A stretch of 64,000 nucleotides of DNA from Bifidobacterium adolescentis ATCC 15703 (GCF_000010425.1 NC_008618.1:241946-305945), one strand, 5' to 3'; numbered from the stretch's first letter, positions 1-8,868 are shown. The notes: generated from the sequence alone by a model not told the origin. Made by a program: numbers and translations.

Positions 1-356
1 CGATTTCCGCCGGGCACGACCACCGCAACGCCTTCGTCGGTTCCGTGCCGGTCGGAACCGACGGTGACCGGCAGATGATGATGGTCGCCTCGCCGACCAG
101 CGGTTTTGGCTCATACGGCCCGGTGCCGGCCAAGCGTGCCGCTCGACTGTTCGAATTCGACATCCGCCACCCGTACGAGCCGCGCACGCAGCTGTTGGAA
201 TACGACGAGCTGGTGGGCAAACCCAGCGCGGGCAAGGCCTACGCCTACGGCATGACCAGCGAATCGAAGCCCGATTCGGAAGGCATGGACCTGCTCCACA
301 GGCCGACGTGGTGGAGCAAGACGTGGAACAAGCTGGTCTCGCTGTTCCGCCGGTGA
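1..356 (+). CDS. Metallophosphoesterase family protein, 3' part only
   Basis: Only the C-terminal part of this gene is in the window; the frame is open from the left edge to a TGA at 354-356. The visible sequence begins ISAGHDHRNAF. The GHDH-N pattern matches the last metal-binding motif of calcineurin-like phosphoesterases, where the histidines bind the dinuclear metal centre. A Trp/Lys-rich tail ends LFRR. The gene converges on ltbR, and the two share a terminator hairpin. Substrate cannot be inferred. The assignment rests on one motif, so it is moderate. Confidence 0.6.
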   Translation, partial: ISAGHDHRNAFVGSVPVGTDGDRQMMMVASPTSGFGSYGPVPAKRAARLFEFDIRHPYEPRTQLLEYDELVGKPSAGKAYAYGMTSESKPDSEGMDLLHRPTWWSKTWNKLVSLFRR

Positions 357-394
357 CTGTTCTGGTTTCCGGCATCCAACTTTGGAATGAATAC

Positions 395-434
395 AAAAAA
401 GCTGACGATGGGAACTTTCCATCGTCAGCTTTTT
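395..434. terminator. Bidirectional intrinsic terminator
   Basis: An 11-bp perfect stem (401-411 with 419-429, 7-nt loop) is flanked by an A-tract on the left and a T-tract on the right. It can therefore terminate both the phosphoesterase transcript (+) and the convergent ltbR transcript (-). Confidence 0.85.
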
Positions 435-465
435 ACGTTAACGTATGCGACTGGTCGCGGACCTG

Positions 466-1290
466 TCAGCGGCCGGAAGACGCCTTGATCAGCGCGTCGG
501 TCAGATACTTGCCGGCGGCCATGACCAGCGGCGCGTAACGGCGGCCGGGGTTGGCGCCCATACGGCCATTCGGGCCGGAAATTGAAATAGCGGCGATCAC
601 CTGGCCGGACGCGTTGCGAATCGGCGCGGAAATCGAACACACGCCCTCATCGCGTTCATTGATCGACTCGGCCCAGCCGCGCTTGCGGACGGCGGTGAGC
701 TTGGCCGCAGTGAACTTGGCGTGGCGAAGACCCTGATGCAGACGTTCGGAATCCTCCCAAGCCAGCAGAATCTGGGCTGCGGAACCGGCTTCCATGGACA
801 GCATCGCACCAACCGGAATGGAATCTCGCAGGCCGGACGCGCGCTCCACGGCTGCGATGCAGACGCGCTGATCGCCCTGACGGCGGTAAATCTGCGCGGA
901 TTCGCCGGTGCGGTCGAGCAGGGTCTGCAGAATCGGCGCGGCGGCGGTCAACAGGCGGTCCTCGCCGGCTGCGGCCGCAAGTTCCGCGAATCGCGATCCG
1001 AGCACGAAACGACCGTGCTGGTCGCGCAAAACGAAACGGTGACGTTCCAGCGCGATCGCAAGACGATGCGCGGTCGGACGAGCCAGACCGGTCGCGGAAA
1101 CCAGCTGTCCGAGTGTGGCTGGGCCGGATTCAAGAGCGTCGAGAATCTTGACTGTCTTGTCGAGCACGCCGACCCCGGAATGAATTTCGTTGCTTTGCGG
1201 GGTGGCTGCGTAATTGCCGTTTGCCTCGTTCGTGGCGTTCATGGCCTGCGTTTTGGGCATGGCGTTGCTCGTATTCGAAGAAGAAGTCAT
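466..1290 (-). CDS. ltbR: IclR-family transcriptional regulator, LtbR/NdgR type
   Basis: This is a 274-residue IclR-family regulator. A winged helix-turn-helix lies at about residues 43-100 (ATLGQLVSATGLARPTAHRL), followed by the IclR effector domain. The N-terminal 35 residues are Ser/Asn/Thr-rich and probably disordered. It is divergent from leuCD. In Corynebacterium (LtbR) and Streptomyces (NdgR) the IclR protein beside leuCD controls leucine, and often other amino-acid, biosynthesis; the same role is inferred here from synteny. The promoter places the predicted transcript start on, or one base before, the ATG, so the mRNA may be leaderless. An inverted repeat overlaps that promoter, suggesting autoregulation. 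A shorter start at an internal Met cannot be excluded. Confidence 0.85.
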   Translation of the reverse strand: MTSSSNTSNAMPKTQAMNATNEANGNYAATPQSNEIHSGVGVLDKTVKILDALESGPATLGQLVSATGLARPTAHRLAIALERHRFVLRDQHGRFVLGSRFAELAAAAGEDRLLTAAAPILQTLLDRTGESAQIYRRQGDQRVCIAAVERASGLRDSIPVGAMLSMEAGSAAQILLAWEDSERLHQGLRHAKFTAAKLTAVRKRGWAESINERDEGVCSISAPIRNASGQVIAAISISGPNGRMGANPGRRYAPLVMAAGKYLTDALIKASSGR

Positions 1291-1297
1291 ACGCTGA

Positions 1298-1326
1298 ATT
1301 ATGCCATCTCACATATTGAAATGCAA
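1298..1326 (-). promoter_or_regulatory. ltbR promoter, predicted leaderless
   Basis: Read on the minus strand, a -35 TTGCAT (1326-1321) is separated by exactly 17 bp from a -10 CATAAT (1303-1298). The expected start of transcription is at about 1292-1290, which coincides with the ATG of ltbR (1290-1288). No Shine-Dalgarno sequence can precede the start codon. Confidence 0.6.
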
Positions 1327-1336
1327 AATGTATGTG
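1310..1336. promoter_or_regulatory. Candidate LtbR operator (inverted repeat)
   Basis: CACATA (1310-1315) and TATGTG (1331-1336) form an inverted repeat across the ltbR -35 box in the ltbR-leuC intergenic region. Its position suits autoregulation by the adjacent IclR protein. No binding consensus was tested. Confidence 0.4.
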
Positions 1337-1459
1337 GTTCGCGACTGGGGTAAAGCAGATTATTTACCTTGCTTCCACCGGCTGGCGAAGCTGGGAAAAT
1401 GCTGAAGTTTCAACGATTGCGCATATGCCGTAAGAAGACGGGAAGTAACTTTTCCGCGT

Positions 1460-1488
1460 TTGCCGCGCTCGTCCCTCGTTCATATCTC
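1460..1488 (+). promoter_or_regulatory. Possible leuCD promoter
   Basis: TTGCCG (1460-1465), 17 bp, then TATCTC (1483-1488) is a weak sigma-70-like match about 120 bp upstream of leuC. The rest of the 316-bp ltbR-leuC gap shows no gene. Confidence 0.3.
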
Positions 1489-1606
1489 ATATACCGGCAT
1501 GAAGGACCTCGAACCCGTTTCAAGCCCATAGGCTTATAGCACGAAGAATGCGGCAAGGCAATAGCCGCGAGGAAATTAGTGAGGAAAAATCTGAGGAGGT
1601 CCCACA

Positions 1607-3010
1607 ATGGGAACTACATTGGCCGAGAAGGTCTGGGCCGATCATTTGGTACGCAAGGGTAGCGATGGGGCTCCCGACCTGCTGTACATCGACCTGATGC
1701 TCATGCACGAAGTGACCAGCCCGCAGGCGTTCGAAGGTCTGCGTCTGGCGGGACGCAAGCCGCGTCACGTCGACCAGCTGATTGCCACGGAAGACCACAA
1801 CACGCCGACCGTCGACATCGACCGTCCGAATCCGGACGAGACTTCGGCGCTGCAGCTGAGCACGCTGGAAAAGAACTGCAAGGATTTCGGCGTGCGTCTG
1901 TGCCCGCTCGGCGACGCTGACCAGGGCGTGGTCCACGCGTTCGCTCCGGTGCTGGGTCTGACCCAGCCGGGCATGACCATCGTGTGCGGCGACTCGCACA
2001 CCTCCACTCACGGCGCGTTCGGTGCTATGGCCATCGGCATCGGCACCTCCGAAGTGGAGCACGTCATGGCCACGCAGACCCTGAGCCTGAAGCCGTTCAA
2101 GACCATGGCCGTGAACATCGAAGGCGACCTGCCGAAGGGCGTCACCGCCAAGGATATTATTCTGGCCATCATCGCGAAGATCGGCACCGGCGGCGGCCAG
2201 GGCCACGTTATCGAATACCGTGGCGAAGCCATCAAGAAGCTGTCGATGGACGCCCGCATGACCATCTGCAACATGTCCATCGAAGCCGGCGCTCGCGCAG
2301 GCATGATCGCCCCGGACGAGGTGACTTTCGAATACCTGAAGGGCCGTCCGCACGCGCCGGAAGGTGAGATGTGGGACAAGGCCGTCGAATATTGGAAGAC
2401 GCTGAAGACCGATGACGATGCCGTGTTCGACAAGGAAGTGACCATCAACGCCGAAGACCTCGAGCCGTACGTCACGTGGGGCACCAACCCGGGCCAGGGC
2501 GTGAAGATCTCCGGCGTGGTGCCGGATCCAGCCTCCTTCAACGACGAGACTGAGCGTTCCGCCGCCGAGCGTGCCATCGCCTACATGGGACTGAAGCCGG
2601 GCATGCGCATCAAGGACATCGCCGTGGACACCGTGTTCATCGGCTCCTGCACCAACGGCCGTCTTGAGGACCTGCGCGTGGCCGCCTCCATCATGAAGGG
2701 CCACCACAAGGCCGACAACATCCACCGCGTGCTCGTGGTGCCGGCATCCTCCCGCGTGCGCCTGCAGGCGGAAAAGGAAGGCCTCGACAAGATTTTCAAG
2801 GACTTCGGCGCCGAATGGCGTAACGCCGGCTGCTCCATGTGCCTGGGCATGAACCCGGACAAGATGGTGGCCCGCGAACGTTCCATCTCCACCTCGAACC
2901 GCAACTTCGAAGGCCGTCAGGGCAAGGGTTCGCGCACGCATCTGGCGTCGCCGGCCGTTGCCGCCGCGACCGCCATCCGCGGCACCATCTGCTCGCCGGC
3001 CGACCTGTGA
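1607..3010 (+). CDS. leuC: 3-isopropylmalate dehydratase, large subunit
   Basis: This 467-residue protein is the large subunit of isopropylmalate isomerase, which converts 2-isopropylmalate to 3-isopropylmalate in leucine synthesis in the cytoplasm. It has aconitase-family [4Fe-4S] ligands: Cys348 in FIGSCTNGR, and Cys409 and Cys412 in GCSMC. The substrate motif [12 protein letters not shown] is present. Length is normal for the family. A strong ribosome-binding site (AGGAGGT, 1594-1600) sits 6 bp before the ATG. It is co-directional with leuD, 89 bp downstream, and divergent from the LtbR-type regulator that probably controls it. Confidence 0.97.
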
Positions 3011-3099
3011 ACCTGCTGCGAGCGGAAGCTGCGAACGCAATCGTAAGTAATCGAAATATCGAAATCGAATATCGATAGGCAATCGAAGGATTTGTTGAC

Positions 3100-3789
3100 A
3101 TGGAAAAACTGACTACCCTTACCGGCGTGGCCGTGCCGCTTCGCCGTTCCAACGTTGATACCGACCAGATCATTCCGGCCGTGTTCCTGAAGCGCGTGAA
3201 GAAAAGCGGCTTCGACGACGCCCTGTTCTACGCGTGGCGCCGCGACCCGGAATTCGTGCTGAACAAGCCGGAATACAAGCAGGGCAAGATTCTGGTGGCC
3301 GGCCCGGATTTCGGCATTGGTTCCTCCCGTGAGCACGCCGTGTGGGCGCTGCACGATTACGGTTTCCGCGTGGTGATTTCCTCCCGTTTCGCCGACATTT
3401 TCTACGGCAACACCGCCAAGAACGGCGTGCTGGCCGCAATTATGCCGCAGGAATCCATTGAGCTGCTGTGGAAGCTGCTGGACGAGGAGCCGGGCCGCGA
3501 AATGACCGTCAGCCTGGAAGACCGTACCGTCACCTGCGGCGATGTGACGTTGCCGTTCGAAGTGAACGACTACACCCGCTGGCGTCTGATGAACGGCTAC
3601 GACGACATCGACCTGACGCTGCAGCACGAAGACGACATCATCGCATACGAGAAGATGCGCGCCGAAAAGTTCCCGTTCAAGCCGAAGACCCTGCCGGTCA
3701 AGCGCGAGCCGGAACAGCCGATCGAATCTGCCCGAGAGGGTGAATACCCTGATTGGCAAGGGCCGTTGGCCGATCGCGGCATCATCTGA
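3100..3789 (+). CDS. leuD: 3-isopropylmalate dehydratase, small subunit
   Basis: This 229-residue small (swivelling) subunit pairs with LeuC. The hallmark [17 protein letters not shown] segment of the LeuD/aconitase-C domain is at about residues 68-84, and the N-terminus ([13 protein letters not shown]) is typical. Start is the ATG at 3100 with a weak upstream AAGGA. It follows leuC by 89 bp with no terminator between them, so the two are probably co-transcribed. A terminator lies about 180 bp downstream. Confidence 0.97.
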   Translation: MEKLTTLTGVAVPLRRSNVDTDQIIPAVFLKRVKKSGFDDALFYAWRRDPEFVLNKPEYKQGKILVAGPDFGIGSSREHAVWALHDYGFRVVISSRFADIFYGNTAKNGVLAAIMPQESIELLWKLLDEEPGREMTVSLEDRTVTCGDVTLPFEVNDYTRWRLMNGYDDIDLTLQHEDDIIAYEKMRAEKFPFKPKTLPVKREPEQPIESAREGEYPDWQGPLADRGII

Positions 3790-3800
3790 CGCGATGGCTG

Positions 3801-3825
3801 GTCGGCAGTGCAGTGCACTGCCGAC
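3801..3825. repeat. 25-bp near-perfect palindrome
   Basis: Two 12-bp arms (3801-3812 and 3814-3825) are perfectly complementary around one central base. They lie between two copies of an AGGGCCGTTGGCYGATCGCG unit (about 3759-3778 and 3896-3915). There is no T-tract, so it is not a standard terminator. Confidence 0.7.
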
Positions 3826-3967
3826 AGGGCCTTGCCCGAGTCCGAAACGAGGGCAGCAATGAGCCTGCGCGCAGCGCAGTCCATAATTGCAGGACAGGGC
3901 CGTTGGCTGATCGCGACGGTAGCCCATTTCATCATTGGCTGACCGCAACCACATCTAACTTTTCCCA

Positions 3968-3997
3968 AGCCCGGCACCCAAGCCGGGCTTTTTGTTT
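3968..3997 (+). terminator. Intrinsic terminator of leuCD
   Basis: AGCCCGGC (3968-3975) pairs with GCCGGGCT (3982-3989) across a 6-nt loop and is followed by a T-rich tract to 3997. Confidence 0.85.
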
Positions 3998-4030
3998 ACC
4001 TTCCATCACCTTTCCGCCAACAGCAAATTC

Positions 4031-4125
4031 CACAAAGCGGTGGCAAAGCGCGCGCAAAGCGGTGGTAAAATCATAATACGACGGCAAAGTGGCGGCAAAG
4101 CGAGCGTAAAACGCGTGGTAGGTAA
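4031..4125. repeat. Short degenerate direct repeats upstream of the AlbA_2 gene
   Basis: Copies of GCAAAGYGGYGG-like sequence recur at roughly 10-20 bp spacing (for example CAAAGCGGTGGCAAAG and CAAAGCGGTGGTAAAA) just before the AlbA_2-domain gene at 4140. They resemble an operator or iteron cluster. The 350-bp gap between leuD and that gene holds only these repeats, the palindrome at 3801 and the terminator at 3968. Confidence 0.5.
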
Positions 4126-4139
4126 GGCGGTGATGGCCA

Positions 4140-5804
4140 ATGGACGGTAGCGAGCACGATGATGCCTGGTGGTCCCGGGAGGTTCCTCGGATGCGTGAAG
4201 GCAACCGTTTGGAAGCGAAACGTGCCAAGGGCGGCCTGCCCCACAGTTTATGGGAGACGTACAGCTCCTTCGCCAATACCGAAGGTGGGCTGATTCTGCT
4301 GGGCGTGTCCGAACATGAAGACCATTCTTTGTATATCACCGGAGTAGATGATGCGCGGAACATGGCGCAGGATTTTTGGAACATGGTGCATGATCCATCG
4401 AAGGTCAGTGCCGTTGTGCTGAGCGACAACGACGTGGTGATTCGCCATACCTCGCAGGGAGATGTTATTTCCATCGACATTCCTCGTGCGGCGAGGGACT
4501 GTATTCCCGTGTACGTGGGCCAGAATCCGATGACGGGCTCATACCGGCGTAATGGCGATGGCGATTATCTGTGCGATGAGGAAACGGTTCGTGCCATGCT
4601 TCGGGACAGTGACCTGCTTCCCTTGGACAGAACGATTGTTGAAGGCATGGGTGCTGACGCGCTCAACGCGGATAGCGTCGCATCATATCGTCGGCAGTTC
4701 AAGAACAGACGGCCCGGCCATCCATGGGTCGGATTGTCTGATGAGGATTTCCTGCTTCGCATCGAAGCGTTGCGGCTTGATGGTTCTCAGGTGCGTCCCA
4801 CACGAGCCGGATTGCTGATGTTCGGTGAGGCGTGGCGAATCACGTCCGAATTCCCCTACTATTTCCTGGACTATCGCGAGGTCATGGACGACCAGGAGCG
4901 GTGGAATGACCGATTCACGTCGGATGATGGCACTTGGTCGGGCAACTTGTACGATTTTTGGGGCAAGGTGGTCAATCGTCTGCGGTCGGCTGTTGCCCAT
5001 CCGTTCCAGCTTGATGCCGATTTGCATAGGATTGATGACAATCTGATGGATAAGGCCGTTCGTGAGGCTGTCACCAACACGCTCGTTCATGCCGATTACT
5101 TCATTCGCCGGGGCACGGTGATCATCCAGTATTACGACAGAATCGTATTGTCGAATCCCGGCAGCCTGCGTCTTTCCTCCGAAGAGGTGATGCAAGGCGG
5201 CATTTCGGATACGCGGAATCCCACGTTGATGAAAATGTTCAATCTGATTGGCATCGGAGAAAAGGCGGGCAGTGGTTTTGACGTGATGCGTGAAGGCTGC
5301 CTGTTCGCAGGAACCGCCGCGCCGGAATTGGAAGTGTTCGACGATCCGGGGCGTGTGCAGCTTACGTTGTATCCGCGCAAGATCGCCGGAGATTCCATGA
5401 TCGCCGGAGCTTCTGCTGTTCCCGGAGTCTCTGCAGATGGCGGGGGCCCTGTTGGTGCGGAGTCGCCGACAATGCGGAATTCGGAGCATGGCACTGGTAC
5501 GGTCCATAGGATTGGCGCTCGCGGGGCTGACCGTTTGAACGACATGGTCGGCACATTCGGCAAGAACGTGGCCCTACCTGCCGATTTCGGCAATGCGATC
5601 AGGCCGCAAAGCCAGTTGGAGAAAATCACCTATGCGTTGACGGTCGGCGGACCGCAACCCACCTCGTATCTGGCTGTGGTGCTGGGGCTTGGCCTCACCC
5701 GTACCCGGGAGATATTGGCCTCACTGGTGAAAGACGGTGTTATTGAACCAATAGGCGTCGGACGCGGACGCAAGTACCGTCTTGCCGAGCATACCGGCTC
5801 ATGA
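4140..5804 (+). CDS. AlbA_2-domain ATP-binding putative transcriptional regulator
   Basis: This 554-residue protein has an N-terminal AlbA_2 (Schlafen-like, formerly AAA_4) domain at about residues 18-150, with the typical E-K-K and SFANTEGGLILLGV features. A GHKL-type HATPase_c_4 region follows at about 300-400 (KAVREAVTNTLVHADY, then GEKAGSGFDVMREG). A linker at about 415-490 rich in Gly, Ala and Ser precedes a C-terminal winged helix at about 495-550 (PTSYLAVVLGLGLTRTREILASLVKDGVI). Such proteins are annotated as RNA-binding or transcriptional regulators; their biochemistry is poorly known and some are linked to defence or stress. The ribosome-binding site is weak (AAGGCGG). It stands alone, behind a cluster of short repeats that it might bind. 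Confidence 0.75.
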   Translation: MDGSEHDDAWWSREVPRMREGNRLEAKRAKGGLPHSLWETYSSFANTEGGLILLGVSEHEDHSLYITGVDDARNMAQDFWNMVHDPSKVSAVVLSDNDVVIRHTSQGDVISIDIPRAARDCIPVYVGQNPMTGSYRRNGDGDYLCDEETVRAMLRDSDLLPLDRTIVEGMGADALNADSVASYRRQFKNRRPGHPWVGLSDEDFLLRIEALRLDGSQVRPTRAGLLMFGEAWRITSEFPYYFLDYREVMDDQERWNDRFTSDDGTWSGNLYDFWGKVVNRLRSAVAHPFQLDADLHRIDDNLMDKAVREAVTNTLVHADYFIRRGTVIIQYYDRIVLSNPGSLRLSSEEVMQGGISDTRNPTLMKMFNLIGIGEKAGSGFDVMREGCLFAGTAAPELEVFDDPGRVQLTLYPRKIAGDSMIAGASAVPGVSADGGGPVGAESPTMRNSEHGTGTVHRIGARGADRLNDMVGTFGKNVALPADFGNAIRPQSQLEKITYALTVGGPQPTSYLAVVLGLGLTRTREILASLVKDGVIEPIGVGRGRKYRLAEHTGS

Positions 5805-5996
5805 CGGCGTTCCGGTTCTCTGGACTTGACCTGGATCGAGAGCCCAAACTCGTCTGGGGAAGTCCTAGCCAAGGAGGTTTCCAAGGTGAGACGGGGCGTG
5901 CAGGCGGGACGTGTGTCGCGTTACAGTGGACATGACATTTCGTGTGTTCGCATCGCATATCCAAAACATGACACGAGAACAATTTCGGGGAGCAGT

Positions 5997-7139
5997 ATGA
6001 GCCAGGGTTTCGCGCCGTTTTACGACGTCAATCGCACGTATGAAGACAACTATCTGCAGGGGCCCTTCGGTGCGTTCGCCGAAGTGATGAAGGGCGATTC
6101 CGCTGCCGGCGCCTCCGCGCAGTCTGCACAGACCACCCAGTCGCAGTCGTCCGACCAGGCCGAGGAATTCCTCGGCTTCCGCGTGAACCTGCCGTTTGGC
6201 ATTCCCGCTGGTCCGCTGCTGAACGAGCGGTTCACCACCGCCGCCTTCCGCATGGGTTTCGATTTGGCGGTGTACAAGACGGTCCGCTCCCGCGCGTGGG
6301 GTTGCAACGCCTTCCCGAACGTGCTCGCCGTGCATCCGAAGAACGCAGACGGGTCTCTGGTTCCCGGCAGCGCCGAACTGGATGAAGGCGTGCTTGCCGA
6401 CACCCGATATGAGCTTCCGATTTCGATCTCCAACAGTTTCGGCGTGCCGTCGCGTGACCCCGACGAATGGCAGCCGGACATGAAGAAGGCGATCGCCGCC
6501 GCCGGCGACGGGCAGCTGCTCGTGCCCAGCTTCCAAGGTTCCCGCGTGGACGGCATGGACCGCAAGGCGTACATCGCCGACCATGTCACCACCGCGCATC
6601 TGGTTACGGAAACCGGAGCCGGACTGATGGAAATGAACACCAGCTGCCCCAACGAAGGTCACAATCGCCTGCTGTGCCACGACCCGCATCTGGTGGGGGA
6701 AATCACGGAAGCCGTGAAAAACGAAATCGGCGATCGCCCGCTCATCGTGAAACTCGCCTACATTCCCAACGACACCGACCTGGAAACCATGGTCAGGGAA
6801 ACCGTCGGACATGGCACCGTGCAAGGCTTCTCCACCATCAACACGATTTCCGCGCGCCTAGTGGACGCGAACGGCAACCAGGCGCTGCCGGGAGCCGGAC
6901 GTGACCGTTCCGGCGTGTGCGGCAACGCCATCCGCGGCGCCGGTCTCGACATGGTCGGCAGGCTCGCCGCCATCCGTGAAAAACTCGGCTTCGACTTCGC
7001 CATCGTGGGCGTGGGCGGCGTGATCCGTCCTGACGACTACAAGGCGTACCGTGAGGCTGGCGCGAACGCCGTGATGAGCGCCACCGGAGCCATGTGGGAC
7101 GCGAATCTCGCGCGCGAAATTAAGGAGACACTGCGCTGA
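5997..7139 (+). CDS. Dihydroorotate dehydrogenase-like (class 1) FMN oxidoreductase
   Basis: This 380-residue TIM-barrel flavoprotein matches class 1 dihydroorotate dehydrogenase, which oxidises dihydroorotate to orotate in pyrimidine synthesis. Visible features are PFGIPAGPLLN near the N-terminus, the FMN-contacting Lys in VYKTVRSRAWG, the NTSCPN motif with the class-1 catalytic Cys at residue 217, and a C-terminal phosphate-binding GVGGVIRPDDYKAYREAGANAV. The ATG at 5997 was chosen because the family sequence begins there and GGGGAG precedes it; the frame is open further upstream. No pyrK or other pyrimidine gene is adjacent, so it could be a stand-alone or paralogous enzyme. Confidence 0.75.
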   Translation: MSQGFAPFYDVNRTYEDNYLQGPFGAFAEVMKGDSAAGASAQSAQTTQSQSSDQAEEFLGFRVNLPFGIPAGPLLNERFTTAAFRMGFDLAVYKTVRSRAWGCNAFPNVLAVHPKNADGSLVPGSAELDEGVLADTRYELPISISNSFGVPSRDPDEWQPDMKKAIAAAGDGQLLVPSFQGSRVDGMDRKAYIADHVTTAHLVTETGAGLMEMNTSCPNEGHNRLLCHDPHLVGEITEAVKNEIGDRPLIVKLAYIPNDTDLETMVRETVGHGTVQGFSTINTISARLVDANGNQALPGAGRDRSGVCGNAIRGAGLDMVGRLAAIREKLGFDFAIVGVGGVIRPDDYKAYREAGANAVMSATGAMWDANLAREIKETLR

Positions 7140-7234
7140 ATTCCGTTTTTCGCGAACATGCTACATGCCTTATGGCAAACTAAGCAGCAGTGTTTTTTGA
7201 GCTTGATCCAAAAGGGAATCGAAAGAGGTTGAGC

Positions 7235-8560
7235 GTGTCTGACAATAAGAACGACATTCTGCACGTCGAAGGCGGCAAGCCGCTGAACGGCACCATCAAG
7301 GTGCGCGGCGCGAAGAACTTCGTAAGCAAGGCCATGGTCGCCGCATTGCTGGCCCCGGGCACATCCGTGCTGAAGAACGTTCCGGAAATCCGCGACGTGC
7401 ACGTGGTGTCCGACCTGCTGCGCCTGCACGGCGTGGACGTGACCGTGGACGGCGCGAACGGCGTGGTGACGATCGACGCCACCAACGTGCAACTCGCCGA
7501 CGTGGCCGACGTGGACACGCTGTCCGGCTCGTCCCGCATTCCGATTCTGTTCTCCGGCCCGCTGCTGCACCGTCTGGGCGAAGCGTTCATTCCGGCGCTC
7601 GGCGGCTGCAACATCGGCGGTCGTCCGATTGACTTCCATCTGGAAACCCTGCGCAAGCTCGGCGCGAACGTCGACAAGGAACACAAGGACGGCATTCACA
7701 TCACCGCTCCGAACGGTCTGCATGGCGCGAAGATCCACCTGCCGTACCCGTCCGTGGGCGCCACCGAGCAGACACTGCTCGCCGCCGTGCTCGCCGAAGG
7801 CAAGACCGAGCTTTCCGGCGCCGCCATCGAACCTGAGATCATGGATCTGGTGAGCGTGCTGCAGAAGATGGGCGCCATCATCTCCGTGGACGTGGACCGC
7901 ACGTTCCGCATCGAAGGTGTCAAGGAGCTCAAGGGCTACACGCACACGTCTCTGACCGACCGCATCGAGGCCGCCTCCTGGGCGTCCGCCGCGCTCGCCA
8001 CCCATGGCGACATCTTCGTCAAGGGCGCCACCCAGCCGGAAATGATGACCTTCCTGAACGTGTTCCGCAAGATCGGCGGCGAATTCGACATCACCGACAA
8101 GGGCATCCGATTCTGGCATCCGGGCGGAGATCTGAAGCCGGTGGCCATCGAAACCGACGTGCACCCGGGCTTCATGACCGACTGGCAGCAGCCGCTCGTG
8201 GTGGCGCTGACCCAGGCCAACGGCCTTTCCATCGTGCATGAGACCGTGTATGAGAACCGTTTCGGCTTCACCAAGCCGCTGGTGCAGATGGGCGCCACGA
8301 TTCAGCTGTACCGCGAATGCCTCGGCTCCCTGCCGTGCCGCTTCCAACAGCGCAACTACAAGCATTCCGCGGTCATCTTCGGACCGACCCCGCTGACCGG
8401 CCGTGACATCGACGTGCCGGATCTGCGCGGCGGCTTCAGCCACCTGATCGCGGCGCTCGCCGCCAAGGGGCCGTCCAACGTGCAGGGCATCTCCCTGATT
8501 GACCGTGGCTACGCCGACTTCCGTGGCAAGTTGGAGGCTCTCGGCGCAGATTTCGACTGA
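7235..8560 (+). CDS. murA: UDP-N-acetylglucosamine 1-carboxyvinyltransferase
   Basis: MurA transfers enolpyruvate from PEP to UDP-GlcNAc, the first committed step of peptidoglycan synthesis, in the cytoplasm. The GTG at 7235 gives 441 residues and is preceded by AAAGAGG at 7221-7228. An upstream in-frame GTG at 7190 has no such site. The N-terminus GGKPLNGTIKVRGAKN is typical. Cys125 in LGGCNIGGRPIDFH is the PEP-binding, fosfomycin-reactive Cys (Cys115 in E. coli), unlike the Asp variant of mycobacteria. An intrinsic terminator follows. Confidence 0.93.
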   Translation: MSDNKNDILHVEGGKPLNGTIKVRGAKNFVSKAMVAALLAPGTSVLKNVPEIRDVHVVSDLLRLHGVDVTVDGANGVVTIDATNVQLADVADVDTLSGSSRIPILFSGPLLHRLGEAFIPALGGCNIGGRPIDFHLETLRKLGANVDKEHKDGIHITAPNGLHGAKIHLPYPSVGATEQTLLAAVLAEGKTELSGAAIEPEIMDLVSVLQKMGAIISVDVDRTFRIEGVKELKGYTHTSLTDRIEAASWASAALATHGDIFVKGATQPEMMTFLNVFRKIGGEFDITDKGIRFWHPGGDLKPVAIETDVHPGFMTDWQQPLVVALTQANGLSIVHETVYENRFGFTKPLVQMGATIQLYRECLGSLPCRFQQRNYKHSAVIFGPTPLTGRDIDVPDLRGGFSHLIAALAAKGPSNVQGISLIDRGYADFRGKLEALGADFD

Positions 8561-8682
8561 TTCGCTGCGATTGGTTCGATGAATCGGCTGCGGCTGATTT
8601 ATTGCGATTGGCCAATCGTGATTGATGATTCGCAATTGAACAGTTGCGATTGACAGTCGCGTCGAACGCCCATGTTGCTTTC

Positions 8683-8719
8683 ACCGGTACTCGCCTTACG
8701 CGGGTGCCGGTTTTGTTTT
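8683..8719 (+). terminator. Intrinsic terminator of murA
   Basis: An 11-bp stem with G-T pairs (8683-8693 with 8701-8711, 7-nt loop) is followed by TTTTGTTTT. Confidence 0.8.
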
Positions 8720-8784
8720 ATCCGCGATTGCCGCTGCCGCAATCGCAAACCTGCTTTCCATACCTTCCACATCTTCCGCATATT

Positions 8785-8868
8785 CCTTTTACTGCCTTAT
8801 CGCCCGTCTTTTCTGCATCATTTGACGGCCAAATGATGCAGAAAACGATGGCATGAGGCAGTAAAAAG
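8785..8868. repeat. Nested long inverted repeat
   Basis: An inner 16-bp perfect stem (8809-8824 with 8830-8845, 5-nt loop) is nested in an outer 10-bp stem (8787-8796 with 8857-8866), making an approximately 84-bp fold-back. It lies after the murA terminator in the 330-bp murA-acyltransferase gap. Otherwise that gap contains only scattered GCGATTG-type oligomers. Confidence 0.75.

Noticed and set aside
1520..3082. A 520-codon open frame antisense to leuC
   Set aside because: It is a His/Gly/Val-rich mirror of a strongly coding gene in high-GC DNA, with no recognisable domain or ribosome-binding site. Similar antisense frames opposite gpsA, murA, pgi and ilvB were rejected for the same reason.
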